Source: Alligator mississippiensis
Taxonomy: Eukaryota > Chordata > Crocodylia > Alligatoridae
Reading direction: 5' to 3'
NCBI RefSeq assembly: GCF_030867095.1
Contig: NC_081833.1
Location: 68,847,895-68,911,894 of the forward strand
Length of the DNA: 64,000 nt
In this document: positions 26,871 to 39,579 of the stretch, one piece after another
Layout: each line of letters starts with the position of its first letter
Position numbering within the stretch: position 1 is the first letter of the stretch
Made by a program: the position numbers and the translations under genes
The notes under the pieces: model-generated
The model's input: the letters and a program-made list of their open reading frames with translations, nothing else
Told to the model about the DNA's origin: nothing
Databases searched by the model: none

Positions 26871-29766
26871 TTCGCTGTGGGAGAATGGGGACAATTCTCA
26901 TCTTCTCTGTTGAGGCTGATACCCATTTGGGGCTCCTCATTGGTAATGTGATGGTCTGTTACCCAGATGTACCAGAACTGGACTGAGACCCAGCCTCATG
27001 CATCAAATGGACCGCCAGAGAGGATAACTTTGGGTCAGTGCAATACTGGCCTGAGCACTGCCCTCACTGTGAAAGTCTCTGTACACTATAAGTCCCTTAA
27101 TGGTACAGCAAGGGTCATCGGTGCATTCTCCATGTTTCCTCCAAAGTCCAGAAGGATGCAAAAACATATTTTTTCTTTCCATCTAATCTAAGTAAGCCTG
27201 TGTCCCAAGGACCTTTACCTGTGCTGCCTCTAAACTGCACAGATGTGTGACAGAGCAATACTGAATTTGCCTGTCTGTGAACATGATCGGAAGAGACCGC
27301 TTGTAGAGTCCACAGGGATTTCTTGGCGCTAGCAAGAAGTTGATTAGCTCCTCTGTCATCAGCGTGCATCAGGGTCGTGGAACTGAAAGCTGACCCGAGG
27401 CAGATCTAAATAACCTCTCTATTTTTAAGCCTTAATTATTCTGCTCACTAAAAATGGCTCTTTTATGAAAGTTACATCCATTCTCATTGATCTTGCCCCC
27501 CTTCGACACCTCGGCTTCCTCCACAGAATCACTGACTTTGCCAAAACATCCCAAATTTGAGGCCAGGGCCAGCTTCCATGAGCCCATCACCCCAGTAGGT
27601 TAAATCCCCAGAAAACCAAATGGCCAAAACACTAGATAGCATTGCATAATTGAGGCACTATAAGTGTCCATTGCCAAATACTAGCAATGCATATATCTAA
27701 GCATTAGAGACACACAGTTGGCTGGATTTTAACTAAATTAAAATTGTGATTTAAAACAACACAAAACAAAAACCAAATCCTAATTGATTTCCCCTCCATT
27801 TCAGCATCTGCCGTGCATTATAAACCCTGTTTGGGGCATACCCTGGCAGACCCACAATATTTATTTCACAAATAAAATGGGCTTTCCTGCTCTCAAGATG
27901 GGAAACTAAAAGTTGTATAAAAATCCGGCAAGAAAGCTTTAAATGGCTTTCTTGCCAATAAATAATTCTTGCCCTTAATTTGAAAACCATTATGTACTTG
28001 AAGTGATGAGTGATTTAAGGCTACCTATTTAGGTTACCTGTGATAACGCATTATTTAAAGTCAAGACGCTACAGCGAGTGCAATCAAACAAAAGCAGGGA
28101 ACTAAAAGCCATCATTTGGAAATGACTGTGAAACATGTTATTCCCCCCCCACCCTTCCTTTTCTTTTAAGTTTTTAATTAAAAACACAAGATGAAATAAA
28201 TATTTTAGGCAACCAGCAACAAAATGGGAAAATACCATGTGTTTGGAGTTTTAGTGCCCTCCGAGCGCTGGAATTTATTTGCAGCAAGCAGAAAATAGAC
28301 AGCAAGCATAAAAATTCAGCAGATTCCCGCTAGTAAAATTATTTATCAAGCTAACAAGGGAGGAACCCTTCTCGTAGCAACAAGCCAGCAAGGAAAAGAC
28401 GTGCCTTTATATTTTACCTTTGGGTTAGCGCACCAGTAAAAATGCCAACTGACAAGCACTTCACATAAACATTTCTTTCTAAATGAGCTGCCTTGTTAGA
28501 AAAAAAATCTAAGCAAAGGAGCGCTACCGTCAACAGACAGGAAAATCCAGGGTGAATGCTGTTTTGCTCCATGGTACAGAATAATATAAATAAAGACATA
28601 AAAATAATAGGGGTGCATAAATGAATTTAAGAAATTAGCGCTTTGTTTTATATTTAAAATAGCTGCCACAGCTATAAATCCATCTTCGCTCTGGATGGTA
28701 CAAAACGAGGAGCGCATCGCAGCAATCTATTATTTAGATCTTCCTTACCTCTGGAACAATATATATATAAGTATGCACTGTGCCGTTGTTAGCCGTGCTA
28801 TCCAAGCCCCACTGCAATATTTATCATATATTTATTTTACGACTGAAACCCTGAAGTCGGTTTTACAGTTTAGTTTAACGATACCAAACTTTGATTATAA
28901 ATTATAAGTGGCTTTATTGTGGCCTGAAGAGACAAAAATTTGGAGACCGGCAACTGCCTGATCCCAATTAAATTTTAAAGAAATAGTGAAGTGACACATT
29001 CTCCAAGTAGCTGAGCTGTATCGAGGGCTCTAAATGACGCCTGTTGGCTACACACAGGGGGTCGCACCCTCGTAACAATCCTTTGCTAGACTGAACATTT
29101 GACGAGTGTCAGCAGCCTGAAATAAATAAATAAAAGCACGACAATCCACCGTCCTTCTTAATGTTGCAAACGGCTTGGCGGGAGGGAGCCCGAAGTCAGA
29201 CTCAGCACTTTATCTGCTCCTGTAACTCAGGAAGTAAAAACCTGAGACATCTGGAGACAAAAAAAAAAAAAAAAGGAAACTTTCAGAGTTTTAGACTGAA
29301 CCTTGATGGGAGAAGGAAACACAGGTTACTATTGGGGTTAGGGACCACTTCTGCCTTGTTTACTTGGGTAAAAACGCTCTGTTTTATTATGAGCCCGATT
29401 CAGATCACGAAGGATGTGAGGAGGGTGAGAAACAAGGAGAAAGGAATGTGAAACAGAGCAGGAAAAAAAGCCCACAACCAAGCCAACCTCAAAATCTCCT
29501 TTTAGCTGTTTTGCTCCCCTCGAAGCCTAGCATTTTTTCCCCGCCTCTGCAGAAACTATCAGCGCTGGGTGCGTATGCAAAATCTCCCACTCCCTGACCA
29601 AACAAACTGAGCGGCTCCCACCCCAAATAGTGCACGGGCCAAAAAGTCTCCAACTCAAAAACGACCACCCGAGGACCCGCTCCTGCCTTCTTCGTGCACC
29701 CGAGGCTCCTTTGGGAGAGAGTGCGAGATCTGGGGGCGCGTGGCAGGCAGGCACGGGCTCAGGGCT

Positions 29767-29890
29767 TGCTGACTGCTGATGAATTGCACGCATCTGAATA
29801 TTTGTCTGTAGGGGACAAACGCTTTCGAGGAGCAAGCACAACCTTCTAGGCAAAGCATCAGCAATCACAACAGGAAAAAGCATCGCTGAC
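29767..29890. promoter_or_regulatory. Cluster of Maf half-site motifs in a CpG-containing segment
   Basis: TGCTGAC (29767-29773) and TGCTGAT (29774-29780) are in tandem, TCAGCA is at 29858-29863 and GCTGAC at 29885-29890, all within 125 bp. The surrounding 29,540-29,900 is more CpG-rich than its flanks. An enhancer with Maf feedback is possible but speculative, as half-sites are common by chance. Confidence 0.25.
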
Positions 29891-29978
29891 GCAAACTGTG
29901 AAATAAAGATTTTGACTTTTATGTTTCTAGCCTTTGATCTGGTACAGCTGACATTACAGTCCTGCTGTTAATCCCTTC

Positions 29979-30016
29979 TTTTTTTATTTTTTATTTTATT
30001 TATTTATTTATTTTAA
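29979..30016 (+). repeat. (TTTA)n-like low-complexity tract
   Basis: T-rich sequence resolving into five TTTA units. No other feature. Confidence 0.85.
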
Positions 30017-30169
30017 GCAAAGACATGGGATGCTAGGTTCTTGTTTCAGTGTAGGAAGAGAGAGCCAGAAGGTGGGCTGGACTGGGGTACAATAGGGAAC
30101 CTGGAGATGATCTGCTACTGTTGGCCTGCTACATTGGTCAACCTTGCTCCACCTTTCAGCCTTATGAGT

Positions 30170-30405
30170 TGGACACAGGCAGTCTGTGGGCCAAATCTGG
30201 CATGGGGGGCCAGCCCCGCACACCAAATGGAGCCCACAAATGCCCCTGTGTGCTGTATCCAACCCAGTCCACTAGGTCTAGGACTGTGCTTCGGGTCCTA
30301 CCCAGCACACTTGGTCTGGCTGTGGGCTGGCCCCAGGTGGGACTATATCATCTAGCCCACGAGAAGCCCCCCGCTCCGTGGGCCATACTTTGAACCCCAC
30401 TGGGC
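30170..30405 (+). mobile_element. Probable dispersed repeat ('gggccatactttgaacccc' type)
   Basis: The segment is locally GC-rich, with repeated 'gccagcccc', 'ggctgtgggctggcccc' and the ending GGGCCATACTTTGAACCCC. It resembles high-copy sauropsid repeats that end in 'gggccatagtttg…ccactg'. Two open frames overlapping it are products of this composition and are not genes. Confidence 0.35.
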
Positions 30406-33024
30406 TAGGGGACGCGATGTAGTTGCTTCTCTGGGAGCTGGCTGGTTAAAGTAATCAGGTATTCAACATGCTGTTTTCCACCTATTAGAATAGTATTTGG
30501 GGCCAAGCGATACAAACACAGAAGTCTCCTTGAGCCTAGAAACATGTGGGCCCTGTCTGCAGATCAAATGTAGGAGGAGGTCTGTATTATGCACAAATAT
30601 GCCTCTCCTCCCTTTCCTCTCGCTGGCCTTTCTACGATCTGATGCTTTAAATAACGAAGCTTTTCTTTTTCGGGGGGTGGGAGACATGTCCCTGAAAAAA
30701 TAGGTTATTGTTTTAATATCAGAGCAGATTCTGCCTCTCTGGTGGAAATCCAGAATACCCTCCACTAATTTCACTGGAGTTATTCCAGACTAACCTTGTG
30801 TAACCAGGAAGATCTGCCTTGTTGTTTCTAGCTTGCTTTCTACTTGCTAACTGTCCCAAATTGTGCCCCGAACTACACCGGTGTAACTCCAGAGGAATTA
30901 AAGTGATTCCAGTTCTGTTCCTACCCATTTGCAACAGGCTTAATGAGAACTGCGTAACTTTGGCTGCTTGTATTCAATTTGAGCTATTTTAAGTGAGGGC
31001 CGTTTCCATCCAAATTTCCCACTGTTCCTGATGGAAACAGAAGAAGAAAAAAATGCAGCAAATGCACAGGAAGAACTGGCACATAGCATCTTCCCTGTCT
31101 TGCTTGTTATTTCAAACACTGAGTTTTAGGCATCCGGCCTGCAGGCAGCCCTTACACAGACAAGTTGTCCCGTCAAGCTTAGGGGCCCTCAGAAATACAG
31201 GGTTGCAGGGGCAAGCTTCTATTCTCTAACCGATTACTACTGATTTCTATGACGTGCTTCCGCCTGGTCTTTACTTTCCTAAGACTATACAGAATGAAAA
31301 AAAAAAAAAACAATGGAAAAGCAGCACGCTCAAGGGCCCGAGCCTGCAGCCTTCAGCACCGTGTGAATCAGCAAACTTTGGGACTTACTGGCTTGCTGGG
31401 AGAGCTTTGCTTTGTGAAAATGCAGAGGGTTTCTGGTAGGCATTTGTACCAAGGGAACTTCACTGCTTTAGCGTGACAAGTAGAGCAAATTTCCTTCGTG
31501 CAGTCCAGGGCTTAATCTCAGTGACTTCAGTGGGACTGCTCACATGCTTAGAGGGCTGGGGAATCAGCTCCTGGATGTCAATAACTCTGTACAATACCGC
31601 TGCATAACATGAAACCAGCTATTTAATTACCAATCACCATGAACAAAAGGAGTCTTTATTTTGATTAACTTTGAGAGAACAAGGTACCCTGGCATCAGAG
31701 TATGTTTAAATAATTAAGCAGCGCGAGATAACTTGTCTGGAAGCAAAAAAAGGAGTAGGAAGAGGAGGAAGGAAAAGAACTAAACTCAGCCTTACTTCCC
31801 AATTTAAACCATGAATAACCTGGGGGTCAGTTTTTCAGAATATCTCAGATCAATTCAATTCTCACCTCTGCTGCCTACCTGCTAGCAAATGAACTTACTG
31901 TGCCTTCCGATAGACTGAAAAGACTAAAAGGAAATCGCATTTAGCTGCATCTGAATAACCATGGTTATTAGATGATGCGTGCAGAAGAAAAATTACCATT
32001 TCCCTTCTCCTTCTCCTCCTTTTGATTGTCATTCTCACCTCACTGGTGATTAAGATGTAGGATGCTCTTGCAGATTGTTAATTAGGTGTTAATATCTGCG
32101 AGGGGCCACAGCAAGCTTCTACACCTGAGGTCATTTCTCAGAAGTCAGGCCGTCTCCAGTGACAGTACCTGTAATTCCCATAGCTAGTTTGATTCCCACT
32201 CAACAGCTGGAGCTAGTGTTACTTTCATGTCTGGTTTCATTCCCTATCTGAAATTATATGAGTGCTAATATCTTTATTATCTTTCCTGGAGAGGTGCAAT
32301 GCTTGAGAGAGTGGCACGGCGTGTTGTTCGAAGGCAGGGGGGGGTTTCCCATGGCATTTTCAAAACATTTCAAGCAAAATCTTTATGGTTAGCAAATTGA
32401 TAGCTGAAGAATACATTACAGAGCTGGGGGGAAAGGTGGGAGGGAAATGACAGGACTTTTGGGTGGAAGAAGATACAAGCTCTGCCACCAATGCAGCAAA
32501 CTGGCATACATTTGGGGAATTAATATAACGGCGCTGAGACTGGAGGGAAAGGATAAAGGCAGCTCGGCCCTGGTGAGCTGTGGCAGGGGCATGCATGTGC
32601 ACGTGTGTGTGCGTGCTCGCAAGTGAACCCACCTTGAAAGGTTTTCAAGGACACATCATTTTGCTTCAGGTAATGAGTCATGTTATATTTTGGATGATTA
32701 AAAAAAAATAGCTTGGGGCTTTGTCTCATTTTGTTTGTGTTTTCAATCTGTCTTTCAGAAAAAGTCCCAGCTATTTGTGGCCTGCTCAGAGATCTTCACC
32801 CAAACTTTCCTTTGTACTCAGAGGGTGGAATTCACCTCCGAGGACCTGCTCGAGTGCTGCAGCGGTGCTATTTTGAGAACGTCTGTGGAACTTCACAGAA
32901 GCAAAGGCTGCACCCCGGCTTGCTGCACGGGCATGAATTTCACCCAAAGAGATGAAATAAGAACACAAGGCAAACAGAATTGGCAGCTATCTGTATAGAT
33001 CATTGTGCATGAGACAGCATCAAA

Positions 33025-33310
33025 GAGCCCTACACATGTTTCTTAAGTCTTACAAAGTCTTTAGAAGGTAAGAATGATTAACCTCATGTTAGCATTGGGT
33101 AAAACGGAGGCATCGAGCCATCAAAGGCGTCCCAACTCTGGATGAAGGCATCGATACTACCTACTTGCGCTGCAAGCTAGACGCAGCCTTAAGCATTTTG
33201 CTGAACCAGAAACCAGGCAACTTGATCAAGGTCACACAGCAAATCACTACCACCAGACTAGAACTCAATAGTCCTGTCTTTCTGTCCCTTCATCCAAGCA
33301 CTGTCCCTAC
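33025..33310 (+). mobile_element. Ancient MIR-like SINE fragment
   Basis: A diverged central part (AACCTCATGTTAGCATTGGG, then TAAAACGGAGGCA) is followed by TCAAGGTCACACAGCAAATC and ACCAGACTAGAACTCAATAG. This order matches MIR/CORE-type repeats (…CCATTTTACAGATGAGGAAACTGAGGCA…AAGGTCACACAGC…). About 60-100 bp of unrelated sequence separates the parts, so the copy is old and interrupted. Confidence 0.5.
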
Positions 33311-34395
33311 CTGGAAGCATGAGGAATACCCTTCAAACGGGCAGCATTACATGGATCGGTTTCTGATCAATATAAAATAAACTGTACGGTGAAAACGGGT
33401 GGATCGTTGGCAATTGCCAAAAGTTGCAAAACCCAAAGAAAAGATCTTATCAGCTAGCACTTTAATTAAAAAGTTATATTGCAGTTAACAGCTGCTTCAG
33501 TCACACCCAGGCAAAGGTGGTTTAGGGCTTAATTCCATAATCAGACAAAACTAATTATAGGACTTTGATAGGTTTTTACCTGAGTAAGGGCTGCCAAATC
33601 AGGGCATCAACCTACTTTTTTGCTTCTAAGGACACAAGGTGATTTCACTCTCTTGTCAGATTAACATAGACCGAGATGGGACAATAAATTTTCACACTTA
33701 ATGAAACTGTAAACTTTGCAAATACTGGAAGATCCTTTTTAATTTTTGCCTAGGGGGATCATCTGCACAACATCCCGTAAATGGTATGTGGTGGTTTTTT
33801 CTACTCTTTCTTGGCTAATGTAACAAAATAACTTCCTTTGGAAACAAAGCATTCCCGTTTGGCCTAATATAAATATGTATATATACGCATATACATGACT
33901 CCTATTGTCTTCAATGGGAATTTGGCCAATGAGCTTTCGTGAAAGTTGTACGGCTAATGCAGAATTTAGTAAAATATAGTCAAATTGAAAAGTTACTAAT
34001 GTACTAGGGAAAATGTAAAGAGAACTCATTCTTGCATACAGAGTTTTGTCTGATTATTTATGGCCCATATTCTCTTTCCATTATAGCAAATATTTGGCCC
34101 CAGGTGAGGAGGGGGGACAGGACAGAAAGAGGAAAACAATCTGCCAGTAAGGTCGAGCTTCAACTTCATGAACTGAAATTTTAAACTGGTGTCTGACATC
34201 ACAGGCTGTTGCCATGTAAAGAGAGATGATGTCATAACAAGCAACCTTATTTCCCTGTGAACTAAAAGTGGACAGGAATACACAAGCAGATTCTTATGCA
34301 AGCAGATTTCTTTTGCACTATGTGGGTGGGTGGCTGGGTGGAGAGAAGAGCAAGAGAAAAGAAAAAGGTAATGGATTTGCATTTTAAGACATTCT

Positions 34396-34644
34396 GGGCA
34401 TGTCTACATGAGATGTTTAGTGTGGAGTTGCCTAATTAGCATCAAAGTAAACGTCTCAGCATCTACATGTGCACTGGTATTAGGCTGGAATAAACTAATA
34501 AACTCCGCAGCAAGGTAAGTACTTTTAAATACAAGTACTATCCTGCTGCAAAGATTTTTACTGTTCAGCACCACATGTGTAGATGCTGAAAAAGATGTGC
34601 CAGAATTTATTGTGTCACATTAATATGCACATGTAGATGCACCC
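34396..34644. mobile_element. Putative MITE with nested inverted repeats
   Basis: The left end GGGCATGTCTACATG and the right end, read in reverse complement as GGGTGCATCTACATG, match at 12 of 15 positions. This gives terminal inverted repeats of a 249-bp element without coding capacity. A second inverted pair lies inside (AGCATCTACATGTG near 34458 against CACATGTGTAGATGCT near 34573). Structure and size fit a non-autonomous DNA transposon. No clear target duplication was seen. Related single ends may occur at 13058 (GGCTATGTCCACATG) and 34741 (GGGCTTGTCCGCAT). Confidence 0.5.
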
Positions 34645-35254
34645 TCCATGCATGAAAAAAACCACTTTAAAAAGTGACCTGCAAAAGGAAAAGAAAGAGA
34701 TCTGTGGCCTGTACTGCTCCTTATTTTCTTCTTAGCTTTAGGGCTTGTCCGCATAGGAAAATTAAGAAGTGAAACCATACCAGTCTAACTCCAGTAGACA
34801 AACACTCTCTGGGGTAAAAACAGATTTTTCCCTTTCGTTGGTTGATCTGGAAAAGTCATCCTTGGTTGAGAATCAGAACATCTAACTCGGGAAGTATACC
34901 AGCATAACCACAGTTGTGTAAATTCACCCTGTGCCTTATGCCAGGATAACTCCCATGTAAATGAGCCACTAGGCACAAGGCCCATCCCATGATGTCAGTG
35001 GGAGCTGGGCCAGCATTGCACCTGATATAAACTGTATGTTGTCCATCTGCACTCCAAACAAGAGGATAAGTCCCCCTATTCTGTTCAACAGACACTTCAT
35101 CCTTCCAACTTTTTCTCAAGCCGTCTTCAAAATACCCCACAAAAAACCCCTCACCTTTATTTTGTCAGGGGAAAAAAATGTTCTGATAATTTTATAAAGT
35201 GACTAAAAAAATAATTTCTTGCAGTTGACTTTGTGTGAGAACCTACGTACTTTC

Positions 35255-35395
35255 AGGGGTGCTGGTTGTAGCTGTGCTGGTCTAAGGGCATAGGCAGATG
35301 AGATTACTTGGATAAATGTGGTGTCTTTTATTACACCAACTGAATAATTGGAAAAATTGTTCTTTGCAAGCTTTTGGGCACAGGTCTTTCAATAT
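35255..35395 (+). mobile_element. Dispersed sauropsid repeat (same family as the 8900 insert)
   Basis: The segment begins GGGGTGCTGGTTGTAGCTGT and shares TGGTCTAAGG(G/A)CATAGGCAGA with the 8900 copy. It continues through TCTTTTATTACACCAACTGA to GCAAGCTTTTGGGCACAGG. I recall sequences of this type as high-copy elements in crocodilian and turtle genomes. No target-site duplication is obvious. The family name is not asserted. Confidence 0.65.
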
Positions 35396-38300
35396 GTATT
35401 TTCAAGCGCCCAAACCCCACCGATGTCCATAAGAATCTTGGACAGGTGAGTGGGTATAATTTGGTCCTCTGTGTGGCATTTTGTTTCTTATTGTTGAGTC
35501 CCAAATGTTAGAAGCAGAAACTTTACAGCCCCATATACAAGGAAACAGGAAACCCTACAGGTAAAAAGACTGGTTGGGGTCCAAGGCCACCCTTCAGCCT
35601 GCAAGCTACCCACTAATATTAGAAGGAGTTTGGCATGCGAATTAAAGCCAATAAAACAACCCTTTGGACTTAATATTTATCTCATAAAATGCCATAGTGT
35701 ACTCAGGATGATGTTTTATGAGATACCTATTCATTTCATTAGTAATATAGCAACATATATTCAGAACATGCTTGCTCTGGAAAACTCCCAATGACTTCCC
35801 CAGGATCAAATGCGTAGAATTACAGCAAGAGTTTCTTTGGCCCATCACTGAGATGGCATTGACCCAAAAGAGACATTATAGTGACTGCTTCTTAACCGAC
35901 AGCTATTAGATTCTAGTCACGTGCATAAAATTAATTGCCTGAAATGCTAAAAATATGCCAGAAATAACATAAGTCTTTCAAAGAAATCAAGTTAGCAAGA
36001 GCGCCACTGACCGCTACTACAGTCCGAAAATTCCCTTAACCAAACTTACTTTCTGAGAATAATCTAAGTGAACCTCCAGAGAATGTAAAGTATTGGAGTT
36101 TTCATATATAAGCTTATTATTCCTAATATCACAAAGAAACTTCCCCAAATTGTCCTTCTCCTTCCCAAATTCCCCATCTGACCAGATGTCTTTCTCTTAC
36201 TTGCTTTCACCTGTCAATCATGTTTGTAGCTGAAATTTGATTTCTCTCCCAACAGTAACCTTAGATGAAATATTACCATAGGGGTCAGTACAATCTGAAC
36301 CTTGCCATAAAAGTTTGTTAACTCTTCCAAGACCCAATATCTATTTGCTTAAAAGTAACAGAACCAGCCACTGTTTGTTTTTTCAACAAGACCCACCTGG
36401 GTTACCATAAAGTATGGGAAGGAATGAAGCTTTCCCAGACATAACGTGTCCTGTTATTGCAAATGTGAATTAGATCAAAAGCCTCAATTTTGAAGTGTCC
36501 CTAAATATTGGGAAAGAATTAGCAAGGATCACTTGCTGAGTATTTAAAAGTCAAGCACTTGTGCTAGCAGTGAGCCGACGGAAAACATATTGAACCTGCA
36601 CAGGCATAATATGAATCTTCATTTGAATGTGAATTCTTATTCAAGCCGAATCCAGACGTGCTTTCTGATCACATAACATGATAGCTACTTTGAAGGGCCC
36701 CAAATAGAGTGAGGGCTCAATTCTCTTCTGCTTTGCACCAGTGCAAAGCAGGAGTAGTTCCCCTGACCTCCGGAAAATTATACCTCTTTGTAACCCATGT
36801 ACATGAGGGAGGAATCAGCCCCCAAAATCTCTCACTTATGAGGCTATCCCAGGACCCAATCCTCCAGTTCATACCCAGCCAGGCTCTTGTGCATGTTAGC
36901 AGGAGTACAACTTGTTTAAGGGTATTATGAGCACGTCCTGCTCCTACTCAGAGAGCACAATTTTAAATTAAAATCTTAGTTATATTATCTAATGGAACCG
37001 AACATCGCTCCACTTTAACACTATTTCTTTGCTGATGTAAATGCAGTGGTCCATAATCTCAATTAAAACTAGAGATTTCAAAATTAAATTAATACAGGGA
37101 TAACTGTCACCAAAAATGTCTATTTAAAAATTACTTAATATATTTGAATCCCTGAAAAAAAACCAACTCAACCCCCGCCCCAAACAAACAGATCCCATAG
37201 ACTTGCTTCAGATAATAAGTGGATCATCTACCTGGATTGGAAGGGGGGCAAAGTGAGTAAAAATGTTATCTCTGTTATTTTCATTAGCGTTGTATATTTT
37301 GTAAATGCTGGATGAATGTGAATATTGAGAGGAAGCCCGAAGCCATCTAATATGCATTAGATTCTATTGGAAATTCCGGGTACGGATATAAACTGACACA
37401 AAGCCCCATTATTTTCATCACGATTTGAGACAGATCTTCAGGAAGATTCACTCCTAACCTCCACAGCTGGCATCTACATGATCACATTTGAAGGCAAAAA
37501 GAAAACACATTTGCAAGGGATAAAATAAGAATTATGATGAGCAGGAGACCTGCTGGTAAACGAGAGTTGAACAGACACCCATGACATATTCTTTCGCACA
37601 TCTGAATGGATGCCCAATGCAAAAGCCAGGGAAGTAAACTGGAATATTCTCACCAAATGCCATAGGTATTAGCTTAAGCTTCATGTTAGTAGTAACAGAG
37701 ACAGAGATAGAGAGACAGAAAGCAAGAGAAAGAAAACACACTTCTCCCCAAATATGCGAATGAAAATCAAAATGTACCTTTTTTGACCTCAGGCAACAGG
37801 GATTTTCACATCACCGATGTAGAAGATTCTCTCGGGTACCTAATTTAGTAAATATATTGAAATAAACATACCGTTACTAAGAAAGCATTTAAAAATACCA
37901 TCAAATGTGTGTTTTGTACAGAGTAGCATTGTGTGCATTGGATGCAAATTTAATTTTTGAAGGTCTTGAGCAATACTGAGGAACAGCATTTAGAGCTGAT
38001 GAACTTAAGGAAAAGTTTTTTGTTTTTTTTTAAGCAGAATATAGCTTTCCCCCTTCCTCCCCCACACCGGACTTTATACAAAATTAATAGCAGGAGGATC
38101 TTAGCGGTAGGAAAAGGTCTTATTAAAACAAAACACAATTTTTGTCTCAAGAGCAAATATCAAACTATAATAATTTGAAATACTTAGCTTTCAATAATAT
38201 AGTTTAAAAAATCTTTCTTATTAGTTGGGCTAATGTAATGGGCAACATAATTATCAATTTCTGTACATAGTCCCATTATTTTCCAGACAGGAGTTTAATA

Positions 38301-39579
38301 ACAAAAGCAGAGCTGTCATTTCTCCCTGCGGTTACTCACAACGTACAAGTTCAGATTGTCAGAATATATTTAAAATCTAATTTAAAAAAAAATCCACGCA
38401 GTTGCAATGAGTCTTTGGACAATAAGTGAGATAAACCAGTGAGTCAATCTACGCTGCTTAAACACGGATATTTTGTTGTGTCGCTACGTCTAGCTTTCTC
38501 TTACAATAGATGCAGTCTCTATGTACTTACACATACAGCAAATTTTCTGCAAGAACTGTATCTGCAGATACATCTCCTTTTTGTCATATCGCATGCCAGA
38601 GCAAAGAGAAACTGCATGTCTGATATATTTTAATTGAAAATAGCAAGGCAGTCTATAGGTTGACTTGGCATTTGCTTGCAAAACAGCTGTACAGCTTTAG
38701 AAAGAGTCAGCTGTACATTTTGTGCCAACTAAATTACTCCTCTGCAATGTACAGGGCCCTTTTGACATCAAATTGAACAGCATGGCATATTTAAATATTT
38801 TCATGCATGCCACTTATAACAATGTTTCCTTGTAGTGGGATATTTTACATTAGATCATTCCTATTTGGAAATGTTTCACTACAGACAGGCATACGCACGC
38901 ATGCACAAACACGCTTGTAGCAGCGCAGTTTGTCCGACGATGGCTTTTCAAGCCAGCACGTCTGCCTTGCTAATCATCCTGGTGAACCTCTCTCGATAGT
39001 TTTGAAGAAAGGGGACAGTGCCTTTTTAAATGTAATATTTGGCATTCTGCCCAGGATCTCTCAAACCAAAGGACTCTTTTAGACCTTTGGTGTCATTTTG
39101 CTCACCATGACCTCTCCTTTTATGCCAATTGGTGAATCCATCCTGTTATTAATGCATTCAGTGGGGAGACAGAGGTATTCAATTCTCACACCTGAAAAGC
39201 ACCCCCCAAAAAATGAATAAATAAATGTTGTGGTCAGCCTGCTGTTGTCTTGCTCAGCCTTTGATGAGACCACCCCTTCTCGAAATCACAACCGGTCTCT
39301 AAAAGGAAAGAAAGAGAGCAAGCACCTCTTTCCCAGGCAAGGTGCACAAATTCACTTAACAGGTTTATTTGACTATGAAGGCCGTTGTTAATACAAGGCA
39401 ATATTCCCAGAAAGAGAGCGCTAAGGCAGGGCAGAGGCACGAAGCAGAGGGTATGAATTCAGCAAGTCTGATAGATAAAGCTTTTTTTTTTTTTTGGAGG
39501 GGGTGCATGTGAGTTACCAGCAAATACCTTTCCTCTCCTCTAAGGTGCTATTTTTAATATAGAGGCAGTCTAAAGACTG
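35396..39579. other. Non-coding AT-rich flank
   Basis: No gene or clear mobile element is seen. Only short simple tracts occur, for example the T18 run at 39480-39495. Confidence 0.65.

Larger units (their letters stand above)
23956..34395. other. Non-coding flank with old repeats
   Basis: Nothing coding is recognised. Degenerate old-repeat motifs of the 'ATTGACTTCAATGGGAG' and 'ACACCGGTGTAACTCC' types occur near 30,755-30,900, 31,510 and 33,900. 27,960-28,920 and 31,610-32,110 are AT-rich, with homeodomain-type cores (TAATTA and similar), and are candidates for conserved non-coding elements. Confidence 0.6.
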
